64,000 nucleotides of DNA from Poa pratensis. Taxonomy: Eukaryota; Streptophyta; Magnoliopsida; Poales; Poaceae. The notes beneath the pieces were generated by a model, which saw nothing but the letters and a program-made list of their open reading frames with translations, had not been told where the DNA came from and did no database searches. Shown one piece after another: positions 23,590-35,673 of this stretch. The DNA lies in assembly GCA_947311845.1 (NCBI GenBank), contig CAMZMU010000080.1:22439432-22503431 (forward strand), read 5' to 3'. Each line of letters starts with the position of its first letter. Positions within the stretch are counted from its first letter, which is position 1. The translations under genes were made by a program, and so were the position numbers.

Positions 23590-24379
23590 GTTTAATATAC
23601 TACTATATATAATGAGGGGAGATTTTGAAGCCCTCTCCTTGCTCCAGGTACTGTTCATGAACAATATCCTACAGTACCCGGGACACTGTATCACCTTTTT
23701 TTTTGCAAAAAGTTTTCCCCACTTTTTTAATTTTTTTTTGTTTTCCCAAAAATTATATACATGAAATATATTCGCGTCGACGAGTAGGTTCCATTCCCAT
23801 GAACGGTTTCGAGATTCGTCGACTCTAACTACTCAATTTTTTATATACACGAAATATATGCGCGTCGACGAGTAGGTTCCACCCCGTGAACGGTTTCGAG
23901 TTTTGTCGACTCTAACTTCTCAATTTTGGATCCAAATTCGCACAAACATTTGACGAATTTTGTCAAAAAAATTGCAGAAAAGTCCCCACGTTTTCCACAA
24001 ATTATATACATGAAAATATGCGCGTCGACGTGTCATCGCTTTCGAGTTTGGCCCACTCTAACTCCACAATTTTTGGATCCAAATTCGCACAAACATTCCA
24101 CGAATTTTGTGAAAAAAATTTGCAGAAAAAACCCCGCGTTTTCCAAAAATTATATACACGAAATATATGCGTGTCGACGAGTAGGTTCCATCCCCGTGAC
24201 CGGTTTCGAGTTTGGTCGACTCTAACTCCTCAATTTTGGATCCAAATTCGCACAACCATTCCACGAATTTCGTCAAATTCGAATTTCCTTCGACATTTAT
24301 TATGTCATTATAACAAAACATTTCATACATAAAATTTCTCTTAAAGGACGCGGCGTGTCGCCGCGCCGAATTCAACTAG
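23590..24379 (+). mobile_element. Second Helitron, 3' end defined, 5' end uncertain
   Basis: The 3' terminus is CTAG (24376-24379) before T, preceded by a perfect hairpin CGCGGCG-TGT-CGCCGCG (24349-24365) ten bases upstream. The last 20 bases share GCCGCGCCG...CTAG with the 3' end of the Helitron at 14021, so both belong to one family. The 5' end may be near 23590 (AATATACTACTATATATAATGAGG) but no clean TC start with preceding A is visible. The interior is a tandem array and carries no gene. Confidence 0.65.
23752..24290. repeat. Four-unit tandem array inside the second Helitron
   Basis: Units begin near 23752, 23841, 24001 and 24149 with TTATATACA(C/T)GAAATAT and contain GCGTCGACGAGTAGGTTCC and CAATTTTGGATCCAAATTCG. 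Period is about 146-150 bp, the first unit being shorter. A single related unit occurs at about 44515-44640. Confidence 0.8.
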
Positions 24380-25376
24380 TAGCTTATTATGCCATGAGAT
24401 CTGGGGCTTGCGTGATTCATCATGCACTTAATTAAGCACAAGCAGCCAGTCACACTCATGAGGATGTAACCACTGGATAAACGACAAGCTACGTGCCAAC
24501 AAACATACAAACAAACAAACTTACTACTCACTCTGATCTCTACTTGTGCCGTGGACCTGCTCTGGTGCATGTGTAGCTTTCGTTCGCTTCTTGGATGATA
24601 GGTTCCACTCACCGCTCCATTTTCAGCAACTGTTGTTTCCTAGTCTTTATCGTGTCATGTGACTGACATGTGATCAATTATGGGTCTACATAGATACATG
24701 GATATATAGAATCTTGCCGATGACACTGATTCTTATAGAAAGGGAATATATTAATATCAGAACGACACCAATTACATAAGGTCTCTACACTAACATGGTA
24801 TCAAAAGCTAGCTGAGATATATAAGTCGGAACCGAGGTAGTAGTAGTAAGTAAGGCATCCATGCATGTACCTCTCTCGGCAACATATATTTCATATTTAA
24901 CTGTTGCTTCTGAGTGGATATACTAAAATGCCATGCGTCATTCATCTTGAGTGATTGCATCACGAATTATCGCATGGAATCCAGAAGTCACAAGTCCGAA
25001 GTGATCCAACGGGCTCCATAGAGCAAGTATAGTAAAATGATGTAACAAGGCCATAAGAGGTTAATTATCGTAATTTTACATAGTTGCAGGAGAAGGAGAG
25101 AAGAAGGCTATAGATTGACATCCACCTACGTCAGGGGCTCAATTAATTCAAGGCAAAAGGATATGGCAAACACTGCTTCAGAGGTGAGAGAAACAGTTTT
25201 CTAAGTACAAAACTGTCCTATATTCAGCGTGGGAATAAATCAATTAATTCAAGGTGCATGCATGCCAATTATTGTGCAATAGTTAAAAGGCTTCTGTTTC
25301 TCATCTCAGTCTAGTTTTCAGAGTTTTGCACCGGTGAAAGAACCTCAGGTACTTGTTACAAAATAGTGTTATGTAC
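24380..25376. other. Intergenic, nothing recognised
   Basis: AT-balanced sequence without long frames, inverted termini or tandem arrays that I can identify. Confidence 0.5.
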
Positions 25377-26310
25377 TTTTTTTTAGATAAAGAGATTTTA
25401 TTACTTAAGAGATTTAAGCATTACACCCGGCCTCTGCATAGCTAGGATGCACACAGCCACCAGTTCACCAGTAACCAATTCAGAACAAAAAAGTAAAAAG
25501 GCGAATTACATATCATAATGAGAAATTGTAAATCCGCCTAAGAAGCTGGTAGGTCTATCCGGAGTCTATGTTGTCATCCATGCCGGGAGAATAACTCCCT
25601 GGCCGCAGCCTCCAGCCTCGACGCCACCTCCAAAAATAAGTCTCGGTGTTCCACACGCTGCAGGGCGGACCATGCACGTAACATAGCTGTACACCGATAG
25701 ATAACCTGCATAACAGAATCATTTTTATCGTTAAAAACCTTGTCATTTCTACATAGTCACAGCGACCAAATAATGGCAATCGCGCCCATCCTACAGAAGA
25801 GTTTAAACCTAGGATCCACGCCATTTAACCAGTTGTCAAAAATGTTTGCAACAGTACGCGGTGGATGTAAGGTATAACCTATCTGGATGGCTGGCCATAT
25901 AGACCTGGCGAATTCGCACTGGAAGAATAAGTGTTTAATGGTTTCGTCATGTTGACAGAAAACACACTTTTTACTTCCGTGCCAATTACGCTTGGCAAGG
26001 TTGTCTTTTGTAAGAATTACACCTCAACGAAGATACCACGCAAACACTTTAGTTTTAAGCGGGATCTTCATCTTCCAAATTTTGTTATTATCCTTAATAT
26101 CGACTGGTACTTCGGGTAGAATTAATGCTCTATACATAGAATCAACCGAGAATTTGCCATTCTTCGTAAGATTCCATTGAAATTTATCTGGACCTTCCGA
26201 CAATTGGACTGAATCCAATCGGATGAGCAGAGCATTCCAGGATGTTTGTCTCGTTCCAAGTAAACTTCTTCTGAACGAATATTTATTCATGAGGGTCAAG
26301 TAGATATACT
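25377..26310 (-). mobile_element. LINE 3' end, minus strand, copy 2 (longer)
   Basis: The T-run at 25377-25384 marks the poly-A tail. From there the sequence parallels copy 1 almost base for base (for example TTTTATTACTTAAGAG, then CTATCCGGAGTCTATGTTG and GCCAATTACGCTTGGCAAGG) with scattered substitutions, including a CGGCCTCTGCATAG insertion near 25430. It extends further 5' than copy 1: the minus frame at 26024-26299 reads TLMNKYSFRRSLLGTRQTSW, then PDKFQWNLTKNGKFSVDSMY, the segment just before the zinc-binding domain. It is 5'-truncated and frame-broken. Confidence 0.8.
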
Positions 26311-27330
26311 CCAGTATTTTTTCTTCTTTGTGTAGTCGTTATGTTTAATGCCAACCTAATTCTTTGGATTGGACTTGCGACCATTGAACTAAACCTATTA
26401 AATCACGCATGCAACGTAAGCATCAATCATAGGCTAACAACGCCACAACTGAGGAATAAAAAAAGGCATGAGATGTACCATTGATTGCGACATGAGAGTG
26501 AGCACTTATAACAAAATAGAAAGCTGCTGGCTCCTGCTCATGACTCGTTATAGGCACCAAACAGCCTCTCGCTTCTTCCTACCTGCCGTCTTCCCCATTG
26601 GTTGAAGGGCTAGATTTGCGTCTGAAAACACCAACCTAGCTCCTTGTCTGAACAACTTGAGCTGCTTAATTTGCTACTACCGTAGCCACTTCACATCTGT
26701 CTTGCTGTCTCTACAATTGTAAGCATGCCATGTTCTGGCCATAAGCTTGCTGTTCCTTTAAGAAATGAACATAGAATGGCTACTGCCCATCCTAGCTAGG
26801 ACATGAGCTGAAATCTCATTCAGATTAGTACTGTCTAAAAGAAGCTTATTAAGACGCGTAGCTCGCTAATACCATGCATGCTGATCCACAAGGACTTGAT
26901 AATGCGGCGCGGGACTGAGGCACATGGGCTCCCTCTCCATTTTCTGCATAGGAGGAGCTGTTGCAGAGGCGTTGGAGCAATTACTACACGCAGGAAGCAA
27001 CAAAGGATTTTATCCTATTTGTGCTGCACCACATGCCTCTCCAGTGGACCAGAACTAAAGCACATGGATCGGATGACAAGGAACAATGCTGATCATCATC
27101 TCCATTTTGATCCATCCATGTGTAAATTCAGCACTGAATAAATCATCACTGGTTACTACCAGAGATGTCCAATGCACTCTGCATCCACTGGCTGATGGAT
27201 CAAAGCTGGCTAGCTGCTGCCTGCAACAGCGAATTGGCTTGGTGAAGGCGGCGAGACAATGTACATATGGATTAGGTTAGGTGGATGCACAGGGAGCTAT
27301 CTCTGCAAGCCGGCCCGATCGCTGCCGCCC
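26311..27330. other. Intergenic, nothing recognised
   Basis: No protein family, terminal repeat or array is apparent. Confidence 0.5.
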
Positions 27331-27339
27331 ACCGATGAT

Positions 27340-28264
27340 CAATCATTGGTGCCGTGATGGACCAGGAGTGGAGTGGTTCGCAAGCTCTAGCTTGTGCTTC
27401 AGCGCCGGCCGGCTGGCATGCACGTAATGGCCGGTTGCTATCTTGGGACCGTCCGTCTTTTGGCAACCTACCCCAAGGCCGGGGAGATTTGTGCACCATC
27501 GGGTCCAGGCCCCGGATGGACCAGCTAACCGGTGGGGTGCGAGCAACAGTGCCGAGCAAAGGCTTGCTCCTGCCTTGGCCGGAGCCGGCAGCGACGGCGC
27601 CCGCGGGTGTCGTCTCCTTCATGAAGACGCTGTCGTGGTACTACGCTCGCCTCCATCGGGTCCAGGCTCCGGGGGGAAACATTCGATTCGGGCTTCCGAT
27701 CAGACGATGTTGGCGGCTTGTCGTCTCATGTCCCTCCTGGGGGCATCCTTCTTGGAGTTGGACTCAGCTGGAGGGACCAGTGGTGAGGTGGTGGTGGTGT
27801 TGTTGGTGCTCTCTGCATGGTCACGATGCGCGAGCTCCTACGGCTGAAGACGGCTAATGGCCGGGCTAGTGTCGGGATGCCTCCCGGGTGTCAGACTCGG
27901 CTTCGTGATGCCCTTCGATTATGTTGTTGGTTGTTGTGTAAAACCTCGGCGGCGCATGGCCCTTCGTCCGGGTGTGGACTCGGCAATGTGTTGCCCTTCG
28001 GCTGCTCCAGCACCATCGTGGCTAATCTCGGCTGACTGAAGCTCTTCGTCTACGGCGGTGATGCCCCATGTGCGCTAGCGTCCAACGCTAGTCGGGAGAC
28101 GATGGGCGTGGAATGCTCTCCTTGTGGGGTTGTTTGCTTAGTGTCATGTTCTGTTTCTTTGTTTCCCTCTATAACTTCTGTAATAATTCACCGGCATTTG
28201 TTCCGGTTTCCTCTTAATATAAAAGGAAGCAGTGCTCGCTGTTTTCCGTCAAAAAATTTTGTGC
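27340..28264 (+). mobile_element. Retroposon (LINE-like) 3' end, plus strand
   Basis: GC-rich, non-coding sequence ends with CTCTTAATATAAAAGGAAGCAGTGCTCGCTGTTTTCCGTCAAAAAA (split here as CTCTTAATATAAAAGGAAGC and GTTTTCCGTCAAAAAA), the kind of poly-A-ended tail seen on grass LINEs. No reverse-transcriptase piece is preserved. The 5' limit is a guess from the change in composition. Confidence 0.45.
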
Positions 28265-30420
28265 ACCACCACCACCACTCCAGTCCAGACAATGGCTACC
28301 GCGCGCGAGTAGCGTACGATGTGCTGCTGGCTGTCGACGAAGCTTGGGAGGGAGGGAGGGAGGGACTCGTCTACCCTAGCTAGCGTAGGTAGGTCTCATC
28401 CTACTGTGAAGCTTCATTATCTGCCAGCAGTGCTTCAACGCGCGCGATCGGTTCCTAGCGTGATCTTTCTGCCGACGGAAATTGGATGTGGAATAAGGCG
28501 TTTTAGCCATCAACGGAGAACCGATCGGCGATTCAAATCGATGGCGCTAACGACAGATGGCCGGTGGGGATGGATGGAGGGTGGAGCCGGCCGGCAATGG
28601 CGAGCGGCGACAGGGACAAGGCCAATGATGGTCACATATTCGCAGGCAGCCACGCCATCCCATCCCGTGCCATGCGGGGAGGCCGCGGCACATGTACGCC
28701 ACACCAAACGGCATGCGGAACATATGCGGGATCGATGGATGGATCCATGCAGGGCCCCGGCCGGCCAGGCGAGACGGGAACGCGGCGCGTGTCCCCTCGC
28801 CTCCCGGGCTCCGATCTGGAACTTGCGTGCGGCTTGCGGCGCACATGACACAGCGTCGGACACCGCAGCGTCCCGTCGTCCCTAGCTAGCTCTGACGCTC
28901 CGGCCGAGACTCGTCCCGTCGCTTCTGCGTCTTCTCGTTACGCTATCAGAAAGGCTGCGGCGCGCGGCTGGCGGCTGGCGAGAGAGGCGACGTATGCGCA
29001 GCCCGGCCGCCCGCCAGCCAGGTCCGTGACTCTGATCCCTGGATCTTACCGGTCACGGCAGCGTGTCAGCGAGCTAGCGGCTGCTCGTCTCATCCAGACC
29101 CATTCTTCTTCCCGACGTACGTAACTTCCTTTCCATCAAAATGGAACTTTGCCGTACGAGCCAACGCCACGTCCTAGGCTTTGTTTGTTTCCTCGGGTAA
29201 AATCTACTGTATAATGTTAGAATCTTCCTAAAGTATATTTACATGTTAGATGCATTTGGTATTATGAATGTTGATATTGTTCCCTATATATTTGGTCAAA
29301 ATTGACAAACTTTGACGTTGACTAAACCCAGAACGTAAAGTAAATAAAAGCGGAAAGAGTAAAACAAGCGAGAGCGAATGAAAGGATTCGGGGATTGGTA
29401 ATTTGTTGACACTACATACGCTTACCATTAGTTATACCTAGATTTATACACTCTATAAAACTCTACCAAAATGTAGATATTTAAGGATACTAAAGATAAG
29501 GGAACACATAAAAGCATTAGAACTATGTGGCATAAATGTTTACTTTGTATAATGGGATTCTTTTTTTTTATATTTAAGGTAGAAAGCAATATGAAAGATT
29601 AATGATATAACATATACCAAACTAAGATCCGAAAAAACATATTTTATAAAAAATACAATTTTATTTTAGCACTGGAACTTAGATTTGTTGCGATGATTAA
29701 CAAAATGGCATAGAAAATATATTAGTAAGTTCAAGTAGCTATATTATGATACATGAGCTTCACTACATAGATACATAAACTAGTTTTACACACAAAATGA
29801 TGATTAAGATAATGTGTGGAAGAATGTGTATTAATGAAAACAACATAAAATTAGTGGTAATGAACTAAAAAAGTTTGATATAAATATAGGAGAATGGTAG
29901 CGTCTCCTTAACATACTTCCCACAGACTTGTGTAAAATTGCCAAATAAACTGGAGTGATAATGTAAATAAAATCCTTAATCTTTATCGTAGCAATCATAT
30001 ACACTATGCATGAAGAATGTTAATACCAGTGAACAAAAATGATTCACTACCCATGGTGGTACCTACACACCTATTCGCTGGCTGACATCTGTCCGTTTTA
30101 GTCAAAGCAGCTAATACAAATCTAGGAAAAGCCATTGCTATTTACCTGACATACTCACATGAGATTCTCTCACATACTTTCCCGACCTACACTTTTCTGA
30201 CCAAGTCCGCACGCCACGCCACGCCACCCACTCCTTCGATCTCATCCACTTCTGCCGAAATCAGCACCACCGAGAGGGAGTAGGTCGTCAGGGCCACGGT
30301 GGACGGATACCTCGCCGATAGCACCGGATCCTTCTCGGTTGAATCCACCTTTTACTGAAGGCTAAGTGACCATGTAATCTCTTCCATACATTTTTTCTGT
30401 TCGTTGCGAAAAAAAGTCAA
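28265..30420. other. Intergenic, GC-rich then AT-rich, no gene recognised
   Basis: 28265-29160 is GC-rich with short open frames on both strands but no recognisable domain and a GGGA microsatellite at about 28346. 29160-30200 is AT-rich and stop-dense. 30200-30410 has a short poly-A-ended stretch (TTGCGAAAAAAAGTC) that may be a retroposon tail. Confidence 0.45.
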
Positions 30421-30439
30421 CAAACTTTAGCTTGGTGAC

Positions 30440-31031
30440 TTAGCCTCAACACGCCAGGGGATCGGCTCCATTGACTTGTGGTAGTTTGAGTGGTCTTACT
30501 CTCAAGTTAGTGTTTCCAATTGTTTATCACCTCATTAAACTTGCATTGATATTACCGATCGAGACGACATCAGTTGAGAGGGTTTTCCCACCCATGAATA
30601 TTGTCAAGACGGATCTTCGAAACAAGATAAGTGAGATTGGCTCAATGATTTAATTGTTTCCTTTGTTGAACACGAGGTATTTGCAAACATTGACGACAAG
30701 GAGATTATGGTACATTTTCATGCCTTCAAGAATCGTCGAGGCCATCTACTCGTGTTCCTTGTTCAACTTAATGGTACAATGCTCTCGCTTCAAAAGATAC
30801 AATTGTTGTCACACTTGTGTTGAGATTTAGATACATAATTTTTTTTACATGTTAGTAGTTTGTAAGATTTTTTTTTATAATTTTCCATGTTCTTAGTAGT
30901 TGAATCTTATCCATATTGAAAACTGAATCTTTCGAGACCATTTATTGTGTTGGATACACTTGCGTTTATGCTTTAAAAAATTGTCCAAAACTGTTCGTCC
31001 TGGCAAAATTAAATTCATGGGTCCGCCACTG
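30440..31031 (+). mobile_element. hAT transposase C-terminal fragment with a possible right terminus
   Basis: The frame around 30500-30650 reads LIKLALILPIETTSVERVF then NIVKTDLRNKIS, which fits the C-terminal hAT dimerisation domain (conserved ...SVER.FS.M..VK..LRN.). Frames are broken just after (stop near 30651). At 31021-31031 the sequence GTCCGCCACTG complements the CAGTGGCGGA type of hAT end. No partner end with an 8-bp duplication was found. Confidence 0.65.
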
Positions 31032-31763
31032 CCTAGCACTGGCCATTTACTTAAGTCGTGTATTTTGTGCCACTAAAGTTTGTTAATAAGCTACATTGGT
31101 GAGGATTTTTCAAAATGGCGTACTCATAAATAAGTTTTTTTTTGTATGAAGAAAAAACATAGTGCCAAAACGAAGCGAGCGAGAGAAGACAGGAGGACGA
31201 CAGTGTGGAGTGGGCGACACACTGGCAGCACAGTGGACTTCAGTTAGAATCTAACGCGTCTGTACAAAAACAAGAGCACAAAATGAACAAAGCGTATTCC
31301 TCCCTGTACCCGAGATTCTTCTACGATGAATTGTCAACACAACAGAGCACAACCAGGCACCCAAACAAAAAAGGAGAGGAGCACAAGGCTGGAATACCGT
31401 GTACCAAATTTCCCATCCCCATACAACTTTCCCTCTGGATTTTCCGTGTAAAGAATAGCCGGAATAATATACACCCGTACCCAAACAAACACCCAGCCAG
31501 GATCCATGCAAGGGGAAGAGAACAAATGGAAGCGACCGGGCCGGGGAGGCGGGCCCGGTGTTTTCCTGTCCCGTGCCATCAAATCCTAAAGTTCTCTGCT
31601 CTCTGATGATCTAGTCAGTTAACGATCGAGGGCAACAAATGCAGAGGAAGCTTTTTGTTAGTGGTTCCTTGTCACACTAGGCATATATATACACACACAT
31701 AGAAAGCACGGCTGGGTCATTTCTGTCAATTCCTACTAGTAGTCCCTACAGTTCGTTGGCAAG
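31032..31763. other. 3' flank of the P450 gene
   Basis: Mixed sequence with no recognised gene; the part nearest 31763 presumably holds the 3' UTR of the minus-strand P450. Confidence 0.4.
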
Positions 31764-33894
31764 CTACAAGCTACCTAGCCTGCCTGCTGCGTCGAATCCG
31801 ACGGTGGAGACGGGGCGGAAGATCACGGGCGCGCCGTACTGCGGGTGGAGCAGCATGAGCACCGTCGGCGCGTGGACGTACTTGGGCGACAGCTTGAACT
31901 CGAACCGCTGGAGCAGGATGGCGACGGTGAGCTTGGCCTCGAGGAGGGCGAGGTTCTGGCCGACGCACATCCGGGACCCGAGCCCGAACGGTATGAACGC
32001 CAGCGGGTGCGTCGCCGCCCGGGCCACGCCGCCGGCGAACCTGGCCGGGTTGAACTGCGCGGCGTCGGCGCCCCAGAACCTGGCGTCGTGGTGGATCGCC
32101 ATGATCGGGATCAGCAGCTCCGTGTCGCGGGGGATCGCCATGTCGCCCAGGGTGACGTCGACCTTGGCCCTGCGGATGGTGGCGACGGCCGGTGGGTACA
32201 GCCTCAGCGTCTCGTTCAGGATCATCCCCAGCTGGAAAAACAAACAGGACACGGAGAAGAGAACAACGTGAGGCTTTTCTTTTGGTTGCTCTTGTCGCTA
32301 AGTTACCGAACGCCCCTCGATCCGGAGAAAAACGTTGATCGTTCTTCGGACTTTCGGTGTCTCTCGATCGGAACAGTGGTTTCTGGGTGGTGTACCGTTT
32401 TCAGCTTGTGGAGGTGCTCCTTGGTGGGGAGCTCGCCGGGGCCGCAGACGGCGACGACCTCCTGCCGCGCGCGGGCCTGCCACTCCGGGTGCATGGCCAG
32501 GAGCACGGTGGCCCAGGTCAGCAGGTTGGTGGTCGTCTGCTTGCCGGCGAAGAAGAACGTCTTGCACTCCTCCACCATGTCCTCCACCGGCATGGGCTGC
32601 GACTTCTTGTCGCGCGCATTGATCATCAGCCCCAGCAGGTCGCGGAAGCCGTCGTTGCCCTTGATGGTGGCCTTCGTTGCGTGTTCCTCCGCGGCGTCGC
32701 TGCGCCGGCCGATGAGCCGGACTAGGCCCCGCCTGATCTCCCTGTCCAGACCCCACGACATCCGGTTCTTCTTCGTCGGAAAGAAGCTGCAAATGAATCG
32801 AGTTTTTAATCCCGGCGCGAACATGCGCGTCGAGTTTAATACTCGTTAAATGTGTTTGACGACGCGTACCGGTAGCCGGGGACGAGCACCTTGCGGAAGG
32901 CCTCGGAGGCGAAGGCCATGAGGCGGCCCTGCATGCGGAACACCACGCGGCCGGAGTCGTAGCTGCGCCCGAACGTGGCGCGCGTGATGGCCTCCTCGGT
33001 CACCGCCTGGAACCACTCCGACAGGTCCACCTCCACCTCGCCGCCGCTCGCAAACGCCATCGCGCGCCACCTCTCTGCCAGAGCCGCCACTGACCTGCCG
33101 ACGTGCGGCACCAACCGCTGCAAAACACACATCGCCGTGTGAGCCGCCGCGCAGTGACCAAAGGACCCGAGAGAAAGGGCAACAACATGCGTTTCATTCG
33201 TACGTTGAGGTTGTCGGGGTAGAAGGCCGGGGTGAGGACGCGGCGGTGGAGCGCCCACTTGTCGCCGTGGAGGCTGACGAGGCCGTCGCCCTCGAGCTGC
33301 CGGACGATGGGGTGCGCCTCGTAGCGGTCGAACGCCTCCGCGCGCGTCAGGAAGATCTCGCGGACGAGCTCCGGCTCCGCCACCGTCAGCCGCGGCGTCG
33401 GCCCGAACCAAATCAAGAACGTCGGCCCTGCGCCAGACACCACGACACCGCCATTAAAATTCCATCCACTGGTCGCGAGAACGTGCAGCCAAACGACAGA
33501 AACATGAGAAAAGAAGCACAGAAGCGGCGTGCACATGCATACCGTAGATCTTTCTCCAGTAGTGGTAGAAGGCGAGCACCCGGGGGAGCGCGTTGTGGGA
33601 GGTGGCCGGAGACATGGGCTTGGCGGTGGCCTCAGCCATAAGCGCCACCATCTCGCGGACAGAGCCGAAGAGGAACCGGTACGGCGGGCCGCGCACGCCC
33701 TGCGCCGAGAAGTGCGCCTCCAGCCGCCGCGGCCGCCACCACAGAGCATCGGCCACCCGCGCGGCCATGTGCAGGAGCAGGCACCCCGCCGTCACGGCGA
33801 CGGCCAGCCAGCTCCACGTCGACCACCATACCGGCGACCCCATCCCCTCCTCCTCGGCGCCCATTGACCCCCTGCTTCTTGGAACAGAGGACAC
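31764..33894 (-). CDS. CYP734A: Cytochrome P450, CYP734A type (brassinosteroid C-26 hydroxylase)
   Basis: Five exons join in phase: 33543-33894, 33204-33427, 32870-33117, 32396-32786, 31764-32231, all with GT...AG introns. Starting at 33864 gives 550 aa, at 33894 gives 560 aa; the family is usually 530-560 aa. An N-terminal membrane anchor is followed by a basic/Pro-rich hinge (RGPPYRFLFGSV). Key P450 motifs are intact: I-helix FFAGKQTTTN, ExxR as ETLR, PERF-region, and haem loop FGLGSRMCVG. The stretch HYWRKIYGPTFLIWFGPTPR and TRAEAFDRYEAHPIVRQLEG match CYP734A rather than CYP72A. The family inactivates castasterone and brassinolide in the ER. The function is inferred from family; no frame damage is seen. 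Alternative: another CYP72-clan enzyme. Confidence 0.93.
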
Positions 33895-34000
33895 CCGGAA
33901 AGAACAGGGGTTTCGGTCAGCGGTGGTCGTTAGAGCGTTCTTGGGTTGTAGTTTTGCAATGAGAAGGGAGCAGGAGGAGGTGGGCGGGAGGAGGCGGCCG

Positions 34001-34008
34001 TTATATAG
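34001..34008 (-). promoter_or_regulatory. TATA box of the P450 gene
   Basis: CCTATATAA on the minus strand, about 107 bp upstream of the first possible ATG (33894) and 137 bp from the second. Confidence 0.65.
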
Positions 34009-34915
34009 GGGACTGGCCGGCGGCGGTGGTCGGGCCCAGCGATTGCTCTGTTCTGATCATGCTTTGGGTTTGCGGGAGTCAACGAGGTAGGTTTAAGCAG
34101 CGTCTTCAATTGACCACCATCCTGGGTTGGTGACGTGGCAATTCCTTTTTCCTGTTGAAACTTGGAACGGATGGGGAAAATGTCATGTGAGAAGTATGGT
34201 CTTAAATTAGAAGTGCGCATATATCCGTAACTAAATTGCTTATCTAATTTCCAGTTATATTGGAATTTCTTACTATTTCTCAGCCGACACCCTGATGTTA
34301 GGATTTATGCAAAATTTCACGATTAAATGAACTTCAGGGCATAATATATTCTTTGTCAGTAAAATGGCACTGAACAATTTTGCATTTGTACGGGGAAAAC
34401 ACCAGTTGACTAAGATAATACTGCTCCTGACTTTTTCAAACAAGATGGACAAATCATTAAATTGGTGAACAATTTTTGGATTTCATGACAGCCGTGATAA
34501 AATTCCTGACTTTCCCATTTTAAGAAATTAAACAGTTATTCGAATGACATAAGGGGAAACACGTGTTATGTTAGTTCTTGATCTGGCATTAACACTTCTA
34601 GAAACATGCATATGCGAATCTTCTATTCCTAAATAATTGCAATCCACTACTCAAGTCATCAAGTCATGCATGTCCTTTGGTTTCCTTGTTAATGTGGAAG
34701 TGTGAGCAGACCGCAAAATTGTAGTATGGCCTGATCTGTCTATGCTTGTATACGCAAGTCATGACATGCTACAAACAAGTGGGTTAATCCTTATTTTTTT
34801 GGACTAAAATCTCAAACCAACGAAAGAAAACGTTACTAAATTGTGGACGTCTGCCTCCAACCTGTCTCTCTTGATGTGATTTCTTATCAGGACTAATGAT
34901 TGTATTTTACCTGCT
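34009..34915. other. Upstream region of the P450, nothing further recognised
   Basis: AT-rich, stop-dense sequence without identifiable repeats or genes. Confidence 0.4.
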
Positions 34916-35673
34916 AATAATAAGAAGCGAGCCGTCCGCTTTCCTCTCTCTCGCTACAGTAGCCAGAGGGAGATTTTTGGGCGACTTCCAGCTCGACCAC
35001 CTCGCTCGCCGGCGATCTGTGGGATTCCTCCCCTCCGCGGCCGCTCCGGCGGCGGGAGGGTGGGGGATCCCCAGATCCCGGCCTGTATATAGTGTAGGTC
35101 GCGTTAGGATCCCGCCGGCGGCGCCGTGGAGGCGGCGGTGGTGTCGGTGGCTTGGTGTGGTGCCGGTGCGTTCCCCTTCGGCGGAGGTGCTCCTCGGAGC
35201 TCTGGCGTCGCGCACGCGGCTTTTGCGGGCCGGGGATCTTCGGATCTGCCAGCTCTCCTCTGGTTCTTCCTCCTCCTTGCCGGCCGGCGGGGAGGTCGAC
35301 CTCCTCGGTGTGGAGCTACGAGGGAGGATCCAGAGGCTGGAACTCAGGGCCGGGCGAGCCTCGCGGCTTCTGCTGGCGTTGCGGTCGAAGATGGATGCGG
35401 CAAGGTGGAGGTGCTGGAGAGGGAGGGAGCTCGTCGTGTTCGTTCAACGGCTGAAGTTCCGCTGCTTGCGGCGGACGGGCTTTGCGGCGATCTACAAGGT
35501 AGGAGGTTCCCTCAGGCAGTGGTTTGAAGGTGGTCGTCGTTCTTCGTCTTCCTCGCCGGCGTTGTTTGCTTGAGCTTGTTCTTTGCTCTGTTCCCCTGCG
35601 TCGGGTTTTTCTTGTTCTTGTACTTCATCGTGGATGTGGTACTTCTGTTGTACGCAGGCTTTCAAAAAAAAAA
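34916..35673 (+). mobile_element. Retroposon remnant with poly-A tail, plus strand
   Basis: A G/C-rich stretch that reads open in several frames ends with TTGTACGCAGGCTTTCAAAAAAAAAAAAA (A-run about 35661-35673). The terminal A-run and lack of introns suggest a retroposed sequence. I recognise no domain. The left limit is approximate. Confidence 0.4.

Noticed and set aside
28319..28885. 188-codon plus frame
   Set aside because: Overlapping frames on both strands of GC-rich DNA, no conserved motif recognised.
21632..31031. One 9.4-kb hAT element from the CAGTGGCGGA-like end to the TCCGCCACTG-like end
   Set aside because: The 8-bp flanks do not match (CTTGAAGG against CCTAGCAC) and two LINEs and a Helitron lie between; separate fragments are simpler.
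32335..33867. Plus-strand frames across the P450
   Set aside because: They are antisense to conserved P450 exons with high third-position GC; shadows of the real gene.
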